Shown here: positions 1 to 10,791 of the stretch, one piece after another
How the letters are laid out: every line of letters starts with the position of its first letter
How positions within the stretch are numbered: the first letter of the stretch is position 1
Source: Labia minor
Taxonomy: Eukaryota; Arthropoda; Insecta; Dermaptera; Spongiphoridae
Assembly (NCBI GenBank): GCA_963082975.1
Contig: OY720347.1
Location: forward strand, 47,864,655 to 47,928,654
Reading direction: 5' to 3'
DNA length: 64,000 nucleotides
Notes under the pieces: generated by a model
What the model saw: only the letters and a program-made list of their open reading frames with translations
Told to the model about the DNA's origin: nothing
Database searches by the model: none
Made by a program: the position numbers and the translations under genes

Positions 1-224
1 ACATTGTATGTGTCCCCGATAGAAAGGAAACAAAAATTTATAAATATAATATATAATAATTATTCTTCAATTTACTTAACATAAATGCATAAAATCAATT
101 TTGGAAGATTAATATATATTTTTGTTTTATTCAATTTGTAAATTTTCGTATAATTTCATCTTTTCTATTTCTCTTGTTACATTAAATAAATTTATCATAT
201 TAAAATTGCACTAAAAAGAATAAA

Positions 225-812
225 ATAATATAAATATAAAAAAATTTTATAAAATAACGTTTTTCCAATGGACTAAAAAGAATAAAATAATTTTTCTATA
301 AGCTTGACAAAGTTTATGGATGAATTGCTTCATATTCAACGAAAAACGTTGGGCGAATTTAGTTCTTGCAATTAACTTCCTTTATAGAACTATAATTCAT
401 ATATATATATATATATATATATATACACTAAGATACATACCACACTAAAACACTTAAATTTACATATTATCAATCAATTGATTAAGTTTGAAAATATAGT
501 GTTACTTGTTAATAAAAATTCTTTTAAATTTTGATACATACTTTGATATAAGTATATTACAATGAAAAATAATAAAAGATAAATTTCTTAGCTCTTAAAC
601 TATCAATTTTATTGCATGATAAAAAAATTTGTAAGTTTATGTGTTTAATTGTTATTATTACAAAAATTTGACTTGATTGTTCTTATTGTTTTTCGTTGAA
701 TATGAAGCAATTCATCCATAAACTTTGTCATGCTTATAGAAAAATTATTTTATTCTTTTTAGTCCATTGGAAAAACGTTATTTTATAAAAAAATTGTATA
801 TTTATATTATTT
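225..812. repeat. Long inverted repeat (foldback/MITE-like), copy 1
   Basis: Two arms of about 120 bp, roughly 225-348 and 688-812, are near-perfect reverse complements. Both carry the block with 'ttcatattcaacgaaaaac' and 'ccaatggactaaaaag'. The spacer of about 340 bp is AT-rich and holds a (TA)n run near 403-425. A more degraded copy with the same arm sequences lies at 23400-23945, so this is a dispersed family rather than a local accident. No coding capacity is visible. The long arms and central spacer suggest a foldback or MITE-type DNA element. The superfamily is unknown and no target duplication was resolved. Confidence 0.7.
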
Positions 813-973
813 ATACATAATGTTAAAGTTTCAGGCATAGAATTAGTAAAACTTATATAACATTATTATCCACCATGGCAACACCATGAATATAAATATT
901 ATTATTGTAAAATAATAATATAAAATATACAATGTTTATTTTAAAATTAATATGTTTTTTTTATTTACATCAG

Positions 974-1168
974 GATTAAAGATACTACCATGGCAATATA
1001 GGGGATGGTTACTTCTTTTAATTGCCCGTGAGGCAAACCATGCCAAACAAGGTGGCTCTTCAAAATGACCCATTAACTTCAAAATCGAACCATGTACTAA
1101 ATGAAGAATTATTGGAAAAGTCATCGCAACTTAAAAGAGACTCGTCACATCAGAATTCACTCGAAAAG
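974..1168 (+). pseudogene. Candidate coding exon with a one-base frame break
   Basis: A strong acceptor (T-rich tract then 'tttacatcag') precedes an open frame reading LKILPWQYRGWLLLLIAREA and then NHAKQ to about position 1049. The frame then hits a stop at about 1066. Dropping one G near 1050 restores an open frame (VALQNDPLTSKSN...NSLEK) up to a good donor, 'aaaag|gtaaat' at 1168. The exon would end in phase 0, which matches the phase-0 start of the exon at 17871. I read this as an exon of the plus-strand gene carrying an indel, either real or an assembly error. The alternative is a smaller exon starting at an acceptor near 1032 in the second frame only. The protein family is not recognised. 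Confidence 0.4.
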
Positions 1169-1319
1169 GTAAATTGATCAAATATTTAATAAATAAACAT
1201 TGAGAACAAAAATCAAATAAAAATTTAGCAAAAAATTTAATTTGAGAAAATTCTTTAAAAAATACAAAAATTACAATTCGTACAAAATCCACAGCTTGCG
1301 AAATTAATTTTATTTAAAT

Positions 1320-1886
1320 CAGTGATTCCCAAAGTGGGCGCTGGAACGACCCAGGGGGGCGGTGATGGCCACAGGTGCATTTAGGGAAAATTACTTGTAT
1401 ATTACTTTTCTATTCTGAGATCAATAAATAGAAACATATTTCAATGTTTCTAATTTACACCTTTATTTTGCAAATAGGTACATTTATCTTTCTGTTTCTT
1501 CTTAAGGTGCCGTCTCCGTTTCGGAGTTTGGCTATCATCATGACTAGGATAGCCTTAGAAGCTGCCCAGCCATGATAATTTTTCTTGGGAATGTTAATGC
1601 GGTGGTTTCCCGTTGCCTTCCGGATGTATAGAACCAGGAACTGACAGTTCCTGGAGCCGGAGGCAGCTGATGTTAAATTGAATTTTATTAGAAAAATTTG
1701 TTCCTAGTTGGAATCGAACGCCGACTTCTTGTGTAGAAAATTGTTATGCTACACGCTCGGCTAGCTGCCTCCTTATCTTTCTGTTTAATTGTTATTAAAA
1801 TTAAAAAAAGTTCATTTTCATGGGGGAGCTGAGAAAATTTCTTTCTAGAAAGGGGGCGCTTGGCCAAATAAGTTTGGGAACCACTG
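1320..1886. mobile_element. hAT-type non-autonomous element (family MITE-A) with 8-bp TSD
   Basis: The terminal inverted repeats are CAGTGATTCCCAAAGTGGGCG at the left and the reverse complement of '...agtttgggaaccactg' at the right. They are flanked by an identical 8-bp target duplication, ATTTAAAT, at 1312-1319 and 1887-1894. An 8-bp duplication with CA(G)...(C)TG ends is typical of hAT transposons. There is no transposase. The body is interrupted by a SINE at about 1499-1771. Related copies lie at 27143-27430 and 53392-53700. Confidence 0.85.
1499..1771 (-). mobile_element. tRNA-derived SINE nested in MITE-A
   Basis: On the minus strand the element starts GGAGGCAGCTAGCCGAGCG and has a B-box-like GCGTTCGATTCC about 45 nt later, as in the RNA polymerase III promoter of a tRNA. 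The body contains the segment 'ggtggtttcccgttgcct', which has the look of a conserved SINE domain. The host element sequence 'ttatctttctgttt' is duplicated on both sides (near 1485-1499 and 1772-1786). That marks a target-primed insertion with a duplication of about 14 bp. The short A-rich/AAG tail faces 1499. It is not a functional tRNA: there is no clean cloverleaf and no acceptor end. Confidence 0.72.
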
Positions 1887-1894
1887 ATTTAAAT

Positions 1895-2984
1895 GATTGC
1901 TTCTAAGAACTTCAGTTTAACTTAAATCTTCCATCAGCAGTCCTTCATCTTATATCATTAGCTTCTCATGTGATACCTCATTTCTAGAACCTAATCTCTA
2001 ATCTAGTACTCACTAATTTAAATTTGGTGAGTTAAATCATTAAAGCAGCATTAAATAAAAATAAAAATAACCTAATTCATATATTAATTTTATTAAACAT
2101 ATAAAACTTGTTTTTTATATACATGTAAAATACATTTATAATACAAATATAAATCCTTTAAAGATGATTTCTATTATATTATCTTCAGACTGACTATGCC
2201 ACTTGAGACAAACAACACCAAAAACTATTAGTATGTTTGGTAAAAAATTAAAAATCGCTCTTTAGTTTATGTATTATTTGTTTAGATGTTGTATGCATAT
2301 AAACATTATTGTTTTAAGTCATCATTCTATAATAGGTTTTTTATGATGACATAAAGTATTTATACCCATTAAATAAATAAATGTTCTAGTAATTTTACGA
2401 AATGTTTTAACAAATGGGTAACTTTTCTTTTCCTTCCTAGCATACATATTAATGGTTTCCTTTAATTTGAAATAATATTGACCTATATATTACTCTTTAT
2501 AAAAAAATTCTTCTCTCACCTGAACTGAATAAATAATTATGATATTGCCTGCATGTCATTTTACACAAACCTTTTTATAAAAGATATTTTCTTTTAGTTT
2601 TTACTACTCTATTGAACAAAGTTTATCGATAACAAGGTGAATTATAATTATTATCATTGATTATTTATTAGAAATGTGAAAAGTTTGTTTATATTGTTCA
2701 TATTCAAACATTTTTTTCATATAGAAGAAAACTCATTCTTATTTGGATTACATTTATAAAATAAAGTTTATCAATAAATTAAATCTTAATTATTTATATT
2801 AAAGAAATATTATATACATTTTGATGAATAAAATATAATTAAAGATAAATTGTAATTTAATTTTGAATCAATAATGGGAATGTATGTAGACAAACTGGTT
2901 CATTTTTGAGCTATTCTATATTATTCTCAAAACATTAAAATTAAATATTAATCCACTGACTTTTGTATATTCTATGAAAGAACG
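1895..2984. other. AT-rich non-coding stretch, nothing identified
   Basis: Apparently part of the first intron of the plus-strand gene. I see no open frame of note, no RNA gene and no terminal repeats. Confidence 0.5.
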
Positions 2985-3150
2985 ATACCTATCAAGGTGG
3001 TTCCCGCCTAAGATGAGTAGAGATGTTAGACTAGATCGACCTCGATTCTAAAGGACCCAGATAGAGTAAAATTTCATTTCCAGGTTCGAGACTTGAACTC
3101 AAGACCACGAGGTTGAAAGACAACAAAGACTATGCGGTTCCTTAAAATGA
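2985..3150 (-). mobile_element. Second tRNA-derived SINE candidate
   Basis: This is a GC-rich island in AT-rich surroundings. On the minus strand it starts GGAACCGCATAGTCTTTGTTG, resembling an A box. About 30 nt on comes a B-box-like GAGTTCAAGTCTCGAACC. The order and spacing match a tRNA-derived SINE head, and the body continues toward 2985. The sequence differs from the SINE at 1499-1771, so it would be a second family. No target duplication was resolved. The flank at 3150-3180 is a (TA)n/(GA)n microsatellite. Confidence 0.5.
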
Positions 3151-3180
3151 TAATATATATATATAGAAAGAGAGAGAGAG

Positions 3181-4884
3181 AATTTTTGATTATATATTTT
3201 ATTAAGATCATATAGTTAAAAACAATAATATTTATAATATAATAAATATGAAATAATTGTAACATTAAAAAATAAAAAGAATACTTAAAGGAAAATATTA
3301 TTGATAAAAATAAATCTGGATTTTATTATGTAGCCAAACTCCCTCCCCCCTCTTCAAAAAATTCAGGCAAACCTTGTATTATGTATAATATAATATTGTA
3401 TAATGTACAATGCTTACGAACTAACGACGTAAAACAAAAACAATATAATATCAGGTATTGAAATAATATTATAACAAAAGATTTATTTAAACAAGAAAAA
3501 GCACTTATTATAATATTGAACAAGTTTACAGTTTAATACAAATTTACATAAATTTCATAGTCTACTGTGTTAACAGTAAAACCTCAATATAAACAATTTA
3601 GCAGCATAAACTACATACTATGATAACAAAGAATAAAAATAAACAAAAAAATTTGGACGACGGGATTACAAGACGTCGTTAATGGAGGTTTCTCTGTATA
3701 TATATATACTATATATATGTCGCCATTGATACATATAGATGAAAAATAGAATAGATAAAAACAAAAGTTTTTAAAAATTAAGAAATTAATAGAAAATTTC
3801 AAAAAATATGAAGTTTTTCCAGAGATGTAAGGGTTCATTGAAATGATGCAGAAAAAAGCTCATATTTATATATTAGACGACAAATCATTTGGACGTATTT
3901 CTCAATTTGATATACTCCTACTAAATTATAATATTAATTAAAATATTTTATAAATAGATAAAAACAACAAAATAAATTAATTTGTAAATCACTGTTGCAA
4001 ATCTTGTATCATTCATTAATTTAATCTTAATTATTCAAAATATCAATGCATAATTATTTCAAATAAGATTGAATAAGATTGAATAACAAATAAATCAAAT
4101 CCATCCACAGTTATATATACCAGTCTATGCAAGAAGCCACTGCTCATTCTATTGAAATTTTCCAGTAACTAAAAAAATCTATAATTATTATTTTTTTTAT
4201 TTTATTTATTTTCTTGTCACATTTTTTTAACTTTTGCTTTATTAAATGGAAAATGAGGTCATGATTCTTTAAACATTTATATCTTAGTTATTCTTTTTGA
4301 TTGACATAATATAATTAAATGTATAAAATGTAAATTGGAGTGACTGATGAAAAATATTTTCATTCTTAGTTTAATGTCATTTCATGCTTATGATAATGAG
4401 ATTACACGAGAGAGAGAGAAAATGAAATTAAAAAAAAATTCTAGAGTTGCGTGCAAAATAGTTGATAGAAGAAAGTAAATATATCTTGGAATAAATAGAT
4501 TTATAATGACAAATTTTCATTAAATCTACTATGTTAAAAATATTTAAGCGAAAACAAACATGAACTATGCACATTTGAAAAACCACATATTTTAAAAAAG
4601 ATTGTTGACGTATTTAGTATTAAATAGAACGAGGACCATTAATTAAATCATTTATTAATAAATCTTTCTCAACAAAAGATAATTTTTTGTCACAAGGAAT
4701 CAACATTCAATACTTTCGGTCTAATATTGATAAATTTTTCTTTGTAAGTAGGAATTAGGGTATTTAAACAAAAAGCATTTTTTTAATAAACATGCATATT
4801 ATTCTTACTGTTAAAGAAAAATTTGATTAAATCAGTAAAAATAATTAATGTATGATATTTAAAATATCCACTTCTCTTATTTTT
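3181..4884. other. AT-rich intronic stretch with short simple repeats
   Basis: Holds short (GA)n and (TA)n runs and several minus-strand open frames of 60-75 codons with low-complexity I/F/Y/L composition. I take those frames as chance in AT-rich DNA. No gene or element boundary is supported. Confidence 0.5.
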
Positions 4885-5500
4885 ACCGACCGACGATAGT
4901 AAGGGAGGTATTGTTTTCACACCAAATTTCACATGTGGAGATTTTTACATATCTCCACGAATCATGCATTTTCTAAACAGAAAAAAGTATTTTTAGCATG
5001 ATGTCTGTCCGTCCGTCTGTCCGTCCGTATAGATGTGTACAGCCTGAACGGCTGAACGGATTTTGATGAAATTTGGTATATTTACTTAATGCATCAGTGG
5101 GATGAATTGATCAACTTTTGGTGCAAATCCGGAAACCGGAAGTGGTAGTATTAGCGATCGACGATAGGAAGGGAAGGGTTATTTTCACACCAAATTTCAC
5201 ATGAGATTTTTTTATATATCACCACGAATCATACACTTTGTATTGGTTTTATCCTCGGGAAAATCATATTTATTAGTTTTTTCTTGATTTAAAATTATAT
5301 GACGTCATCCAGCCATTCATGACTTCACAGTCTGGTCTTACATATATATTATAAATAAAATAAAATTAAAAATATTTATGTTATATGCCTATTTGTTTTT
5401 TATTACATTAATAGATATATTAAAATTATTTGAAATTGTTTCTGTAGCCGGAAATTAATTTACTTCAAACCGTCGGTCGGTTCGGACCTGGCCACAGGTC
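4885..5500 (+). mobile_element. Dispersed family R1, full-length copy 1 (Helentron/HINE-like)
   Basis: One end is ACCGACCGACGATAGTAAGG. The other carries the inverted motif CGTCGGTCGGT followed by a terminal stem-loop, GACCTG-GCCA-CAGGTC. The core has a tgtccgtccg-type microsatellite followed by 'ggattttgatgaaatttggt'. A second copy of about 590 bp at 21984-22574 aligns along the whole length. Subterminal inverted repeats, a microsatellite core and a 3' terminal hairpin with no coding capacity are the layout of Helentron-associated non-autonomous elements (DINE-1/HINE). That assignment is inference. The alternative is a retroposon read on the other strand, with an A-tail after ...GTCGGT. Confidence 0.65.
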
Positions 5501-5511
5501 AACTTATTTTA

Positions 5512-5580
5512 GTTATCCTTCTCACCCTACGCAAAAAAACTAAAAGTTGTGCTGAGTTGTGCTAGCAACTTAGATATGTA
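5512..5580. repeat. Fragment related to the GTTGTGC satellite region
   Basis: Contains 'aagttgtgctgagttgtgct' directly after R1 copy 1. The same motif builds the tandem units at 62804-64000. It is a short isolated relative, far from the array. Confidence 0.5.
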
Positions 5581-5699
5581 GTTTTAATACACTCATGTAA
5601 ATATGAATGAATTCTTTTCGTTTTTTTTCTACATTTTTTTAACATTATTTATTATTGATTATAAGTTATTCTATAAGATCACCCGTATTTATAATATAT

Positions 5700-6190
5700 A
5701 TATTTATTATTTATTTATTTATTATTATTATTATTACCTTGGCTCGGCCGGTGGTCATACAATGGAGGTATTGCCTCAAAGGCTAAAATACATTACATAT
5801 AACTATTAAATTAACTACAAATAAAAATTTAAATGCTTGTGAGCTTCGTCTTCTGATTCCTCCCGCGTCCTTCAATCTTAATCTCCTCCATCCATCATCA
5901 TGAATGATCTCATTGTCAGTTGCATCGCCAATTTCATATGCAAATAGAAGTTCTTCATCCAAAGTTCAACTCGAAGCCTAAAAAGACCACACATCAGATC
6001 AGCCTCACATTCAATGCCAATTACCTGAGGGATATTGTAACTTTTGTAAGGCTCATAAATAGGACAGATACAGACTAAATGGTATATCGTCTCCTCCTGA
6101 AGTAGATTGCAGATGGAGCAAACCTGCGCTTGATCAATCACATAGTCACAACATCCAAATGTGAGTCTGACCTGAAATATATTAAGATAT
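5700..6190 (-). mobile_element. LINE 3' end with reverse-transcriptase C-terminal zinc knuckle
   Basis: On the minus strand an open frame (start about 6141, stop 5878) reads CSICNLLQEETIYHLVCICP and then IYEP. This is the CxxC...H...C pattern found at the C-terminus of many non-LTR reverse transcriptases. The upstream codons VRLTFGCCDYV continue the same frame beyond the first Met. The 3' untranslated part ends in '...ggccgagccaagg' followed by an (AAT)n/(AAAT)n tail near 5700-5745, as expected of a LINE 3' end. The element is strongly 5'-truncated, so no polymerase core is present. The clade cannot be decided. Confidence 0.7.
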
Positions 6191-7634
6191 ATAGTATATG
6201 GATCTGAATTTACTAATATTGATATATCTCATATTCATTTGTAACACAAAAATGTGTTGGAAACTAGTCGCTCAAAAGGGGGTGGCAAAGACTCTGGCTA
6301 GATATGGGGACCGCCGAAGGTAGTTTGAGCAGGTAGTATTATAAATATTTATATTTATTAAAATTCAAAATGGGAGTGGGGGGTGTTTATTTGTTCAATC
6401 AAAAAATTTAGAAATCAATACCCTTTGTCAATAAAGCAAGAAATAATGACAATAATATAAATTAAAAAAGTTTATTGAGTTTATGAGGCGAGAGTGACAG
6501 CAAGTAACAGTATCAATTCCAATATATTGGATAAATACTATAGTTCCATTTTATTTATGTTTGTCAGTCATGCGAGAGGAATGTTCCATTACTAGCATCA
6601 ATATGATACAGGCCCAAGTGTTCGCGTGTTTTCTTTATTAATAGATAATAATCATCACAAAAAGTAATGAATAACCAACAATACATTCAGAAATATACTT
6701 AATTATTCTGGTTACAGATATAAATATTTCTAATTTCTTTTAATTGAACATTTTAAATCATAAATTAATTTTATTTATTAAGAAATATGTTAAAAATATT
6801 TATATACTTATATATATATATATATATTAATAAATGTAGGATATTTAAATACCTAAATAACTAAATAGACCATTTTCGACACTCGTTATAGGTCATTAAC
6901 GATAAACCATATAATGGAATGGAACAAAACAAATAAATAATTAATCGAATAGCCATCTATTAGATGACTAGAGAAATTTATAAATATTAAATGACGCTTT
7001 TATTTACAAATTAACAATTTATTACATATTCATTATTCTTTAAAATAAACAGAAAGATTTATTTTACATTCCATCAAAATGTGAATTGATAATTATTTTT
7101 ATGTTTTGAAAAATAATACAACTGCATCGTAGGAATTAAGTTTGGTTTTACTTGTCATTTTCTTTTCTGAATCTGATCTAGTTTGTCAATTGTAGAGAGT
7201 TTGACTTTCGTTCCTCCTGGAATCCTAGATGTATCGAAATAGGAGACTATTTTCCTTCTTCTTAATATATAGTTTGAAAAGTAAGTAAAATAAAACATGT
7301 TCCTATCAAACTACATCTTAGGTTCAAAAGATCAAAGTTCTTAGCTTAGATCCTCTTTATGAAAACTAAACCAACAAGTTCATGTCTTAGAAACGATCTA
7401 GGGTCGTTTGACAGATGAACACTTGACAAACTAAAAGTAAACAGCTGTTGCCTATCTTGGCCTGCTGATGTTCAACAAAATAGAAGGGCATAAACTAACC
7501 TTGAACATTCATAGTCATTTTGTTGGATTGGTTTTGATAAAAAGAGAAAATGAAATTGTGTAAAAACAAATTTTTCCGTAACAAATTCCTTTCTAGATAC
7601 AAGTATATATGAATAATAAATATATAAAAATTAG
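6191..7634. other. Intronic AT-rich stretch with one unexplained GC-rich island
   Basis: A GC-richer patch at about 6240-6335 ('ggggaccgccgaaggtagtt') has no open frame or recognised repeat ends. The rest is AT-rich, with a (TA)n run near 6808-6828. No gene is supported. Confidence 0.45.
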
Positions 7635-7639
7635 TCTTT

Positions 7640-7925
7640 TTTATAACGTTTTTCTTAACTTCACTTGGCGTCTGTCTCTGTGTCTCTTCGCTCTTTTGAC
7701 AAATTGAAATCGATTTTTCATCGACTTTTTATTTAGATTTTTGAAAATTTTTATAGATATTTCAAATGGATCCCTAGAAGGTATTGAAGAAATATAATTG
7801 AATTATAATTAATTAATTGTAATTAATTAGCGATTAATTACTTTTACTAACTAACTCCTTTTGTATTGTTCCGATTAATTTTTTTTCAACGGATTTTGAA
7901 ACATAAATATTGATTTCAGGATAGA
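7640..7925 (+). repeat. Dispersed family R3, copy 1
   Basis: A segment of about 285 bp aligns in reverse orientation with 24565-24845. Shared blocks include 'gaaatcgatttttcatcgac', the tgtctgtctctgtgtctc-type microsatellite next to 'acttcacttgg', and 'ttgatttcaggatagatttt'. No open frame is visible. The pairing of a short pyrimidine-rich microsatellite with a conserved flank resembles R1 and R2, but the termini were not resolved. Confidence 0.55.
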
Positions 7926-8310
7926 TTTTTAATTTTTAATTGTATGTTATTTACCTATTGCATAGGTTCTTAAACTTATGTACTCCACGGACCCCCACTT
8001 GAAAAAATTTTTTTTGACGGACCCCCATCACAACTTTAGGTACTTTACGTCATTTTATTAATTAATTTCTGGCTTACGATCTCATAAGGACAAGGATATA
8101 TGATGAATATTTCTAACAGTGATTGGTGAATAACGATTTTTTTGCATATTGTAGAACACATTTTATTAGAAATTATAATATTGAAGAAAGAAAATACAAA
8201 CATTGTCATAGCAACAAATCTCACAAATTATAATGGGTACTTACATTAAATTCATATAAATATTTTATAATTTTTTTCAGAAAATATTAAATAAGAAATA
8301 TTTTAAAAAA

Positions 8311-8366
8311 TAACTGCATCTATCTCATTAAATATAACTTACATATTTAATGAGATGTATGCAGTT
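8311..8366. terminator. Strong stem-loop overlapping the hAT transposase stop codon
   Basis: Arms 8312-8335 and 8343-8366 are complementary at 22 of 24 positions, with a 7-nt loop. The second arm covers the last codons and stop of the transposase. In the transcript this would fold across the end of the reading frame. It may take part in 3' end formation or transcript stability. That role is inferred only from position. Confidence 0.5.
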
Positions 8367-10206
8367 GTTTTCTTGAAACAAGAATCTCAATATCTGGCTT
8401 AATATTGGAAACTTTTAATCTAAGATCCGGCTCTACATTTAATTTGTTTCTATATTTAGACTTAATATAAAATAGTACCGAAAAAGCTTGTTCGCATAAA
8501 TATGTTGTGCAGAATGGAATCAAGTGTTGAAGTGCTTTATTTGCAAGCGCAGGATAATCTGACCTGAGAAGTAACCAAAAGTTGCTCAATTCAGTTTTGT
8601 TAAATTTTAGTTTATAAGTTGTATCACATGATAATTCCACGAGAATATCTTGTTCAGGTGCAGATAAATGTTTAGCATTTGTAATTTCCATATTAAATGG
8701 ATCTCTGATCCAGTTATTGCAAGGATCAGGAGTAGAAAAATACTTCCTGAAGTTGCTTTTCAAAGTAATTAAATGTTCAACAAATAATTGACGCGTTTGA
8801 TTAAGCAATTTTTCACTGGAGCTTTCTATGAAATCATTGAGAGTTGGAAAAGACTCATATACACCGTTCTGGATGCGTTTCGACCACAAGTCGATTTTTT
8901 TAATCATTGCTTCTATTTTATCTTCAACTTTAAATATATTTACAACAGTACCTTGCAGGCTCAAATTAAGTTCGTTCAATTTTGTAAAAATATCAGTCAA
9001 GTAAGCCACCTTAGCTAACCAGATAAAATCATTGAAACATTCGGTCAGTTCAAAATGCGCATCTATTAAAAACAATCGTATTTCATCTCGAAGCTCAAAA
9101 AGGCGAATGAGTACTTTCCCGCGGGACAACCAACGTACATCTGTATGTAATAATAAATGTGTATGTTGACTACCCATTTCCTCACACAAAATTTTAAAAA
9201 CTCTGGAATTAAGTGGACGAGCCTTAATGAAATTGACAATTTTAACTACTTCGTCTAATGTTCTTTTCAAATCTGGTGACATATTTTTGGCTGCTAATGA
9301 TTCTCTGTGAATGCAGCAATGATTCCAAACAACCTGAGGCGCAACATTTTTAATAAGAGCAATCAATCCAGTTCTTGTACCTGACATTGCACGAGCACCA
9401 TCAGTGCAAATTCCAACACATTTTGGCCACTCTATTTCATTTTCGGTTATAAAATTATTCAAACTGTTAAATATGTCATTAGCTGTCGTTCGTGAAGGTA
9501 GTGAATCACAAAACAATACATCTTCTTGTATTTGATTTTCAAACTCATATCTAATGAAAGCTAACAAATTGGCATTATTAGTGACATCAGTACTTTCATC
9601 CAATTGTAATGAGTAATAGTGACTTTTGCGCACTCTCGATATTAATTCTTCTTTTATATTACATGACATGTCTTCAATCCTATTCTTAACCGTATCATTT
9701 GATAATGAAATCAAATTTATATCGTTTGCTGCTTTAGTTCCTAACATTATATTTGTAATTACTTTTGTAGCAGGAAGAATTAATTGCTCTGCTATATTAT
9801 GCGGCTTTCCTGCTTTAGCAATAAGTAGAGCTACTTCATATGATGCCATTACTGCTTTCTTACTCATACCACCAGATCCCGTCTTTACCATCAATTTCTG
9901 ACTTGAATTAAGTTCTTCTTTTTTCATTTTAAAAAATTCGATAGACTTACTAACATGCTCGCTGTGCTTTGTTTGTAAATGACGTCTGAGATTAGCAGGT
10001 TTCATACTTTCATTGGATAAACTTTCCTGACATAGAACGCAGACTGGTCTTTCCACATCATTGTTGCAAATATAAGTAAATCCAAATGATAAATAATCAT
10101 CCGAATATTTTCTAGTTTTGCTTTTCTTGGTAGAGTTTGCTGTTGATGCCTCATCATCTGATTCTTTCCGTTTTTGTGTTGAACCAGTTTGTAGCCAACG
10201 ATCCAT
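8347..10206 (-). CDS. hAT-family transposase, BED zinc finger type (ZBED5/SCAND3-like), intact
   Basis: An uninterrupted 619-codon frame starting MDRWLQTGSTQKRKE. Residues about 40-85 hold a BED-type zinc finger: CVLCQESLSNESMKPANLRR then HLQTKH. The middle contains the hAT catalytic-region motif CVGICTDGARAMSGTRTGL, followed by VVWNHCCIHRESLAAKN. The C-terminus has the hAT dimerisation block, including LIPFCTTYLCEQAFSVLFYI then KSKYRNKLN. By family it cuts and pastes hAT DNA in the nucleus. The length fits transposon-encoded ZBED5/SCAND3-type proteins. With no stop or frameshift it looks recent, or possibly domesticated. Flanking inverted repeats make a live or recently live transposon more likely than a host gene. 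The first Met sits at the expected N-terminus, with no earlier in-frame Met nearby. Confidence 0.9.
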   Translation of the reverse strand: MDRWLQTGSTQKRKESDDEASTANSTKKSKTRKYSDDYLSFGFTYICNNDVERPVCVLCQESLSNESMKPANLRRHLQTKHSEHVSKSIEFFKMKKEELNSSQKLMVKTGSGGMSKKAVMASYEVALLIAKAGKPHNIAEQLILPATKVITNIMLGTKAANDINLISLSNDTVKNRIEDMSCNIKEELISRVRKSHYYSLQLDESTDVTNNANLLAFIRYEFENQIQEDVLFCDSLPSRTTANDIFNSLNNFITENEIEWPKCVGICTDGARAMSGTRTGLIALIKNVAPQVVWNHCCIHRESLAAKNMSPDLKRTLDEVVKIVNFIKARPLNSRVFKILCEEMGSQHTHLLLHTDVRWLSRGKVLIRLFELRDEIRLFLIDAHFELTECFNDFIWLAKVAYLTDIFTKLNELNLSLQGTVVNIFKVEDKIEAMIKKIDLWSKRIQNGVYESFPTLNDFIESSSEKLLNQTRQLFVEHLITLKSNFRKYFSTPDPCNNWIRDPFNMEITNAKHLSAPEQDILVELSCDTTYKLKFNKTELSNFWLLLRSDYPALANKALQHLIPFCTTYLCEQAFSVLFYIKSKYRNKLNVEPDLRLKVSNIKPDIEILVSRKQLHTSH

Positions 10207-10681
10207 TTTATGGAGTAATTTATTAACATTGAACTACAATAATATAAATATAATATAAATATAATATAAATATAACGAATTATTATTTACTAGCTATGTT
10301 TTAATATGATTTTAAATGAATGTTTTAATATCATTTTAAATGAATGTTTTAAATCATTTTAATAAATGTTTTAAATCATTTTAAATAAATGATTTAATAT
10401 CATTTTAAATGAATATTAATTTATATAATAAATATATTTCGTAATTTGATTCTAAAATATTATTAATTTCGTAATTTGATTCTAAAATATTATTAAAATA
10501 AATATTTTTTATTCATAAAACTAACTTATACTTACTCTCAAAAACAGCCTTTCTGGGAAATTGCAAAATGTGTTTAGTGTTTTTATAAAATAATGATCAT
10601 GCAAATTACACTAAAAATTAAAAAAAATTATTAGCTATAATAAACTATTATTAGCTATAATTTAATTATAATTAATTAAAT

Positions 10682-10791
10682 TAATAAAAATAATTTAAAG
10701 ATACAACTCGTTGAGAAATGAACTTATAATTAACATTAATAAAAATAATTTAAAGATACAACTCGTTGAGAAATGAACTTATAATTAACAT
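10682..10791. repeat. 55-bp tandem duplication inside the hAT element
   Basis: Two consecutive near-identical 55-bp units, each containing 'aagatacaactcgttgagaa'. They lie upstream of the transposase start, in the presumed subterminal region. Confidence 0.85.

Noticed and set aside
1700..1771. tRNA gene
   Set aside because: A- and B-box-like segments are present, but the flanks form a SINE with a target duplication, and no acceptor stem closes.
4885..5500. R1 as a 5'-truncated retroposon with an A-tail after ...CGGTCGGT
   Set aside because: Copies do show A runs next to that end and variable truncation at the other, so this remains possible. The inverted terminal motif, the terminal hairpin and the same layout in R2 favour a HINE-like element. 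Kept as the stated alternative rather than the call.
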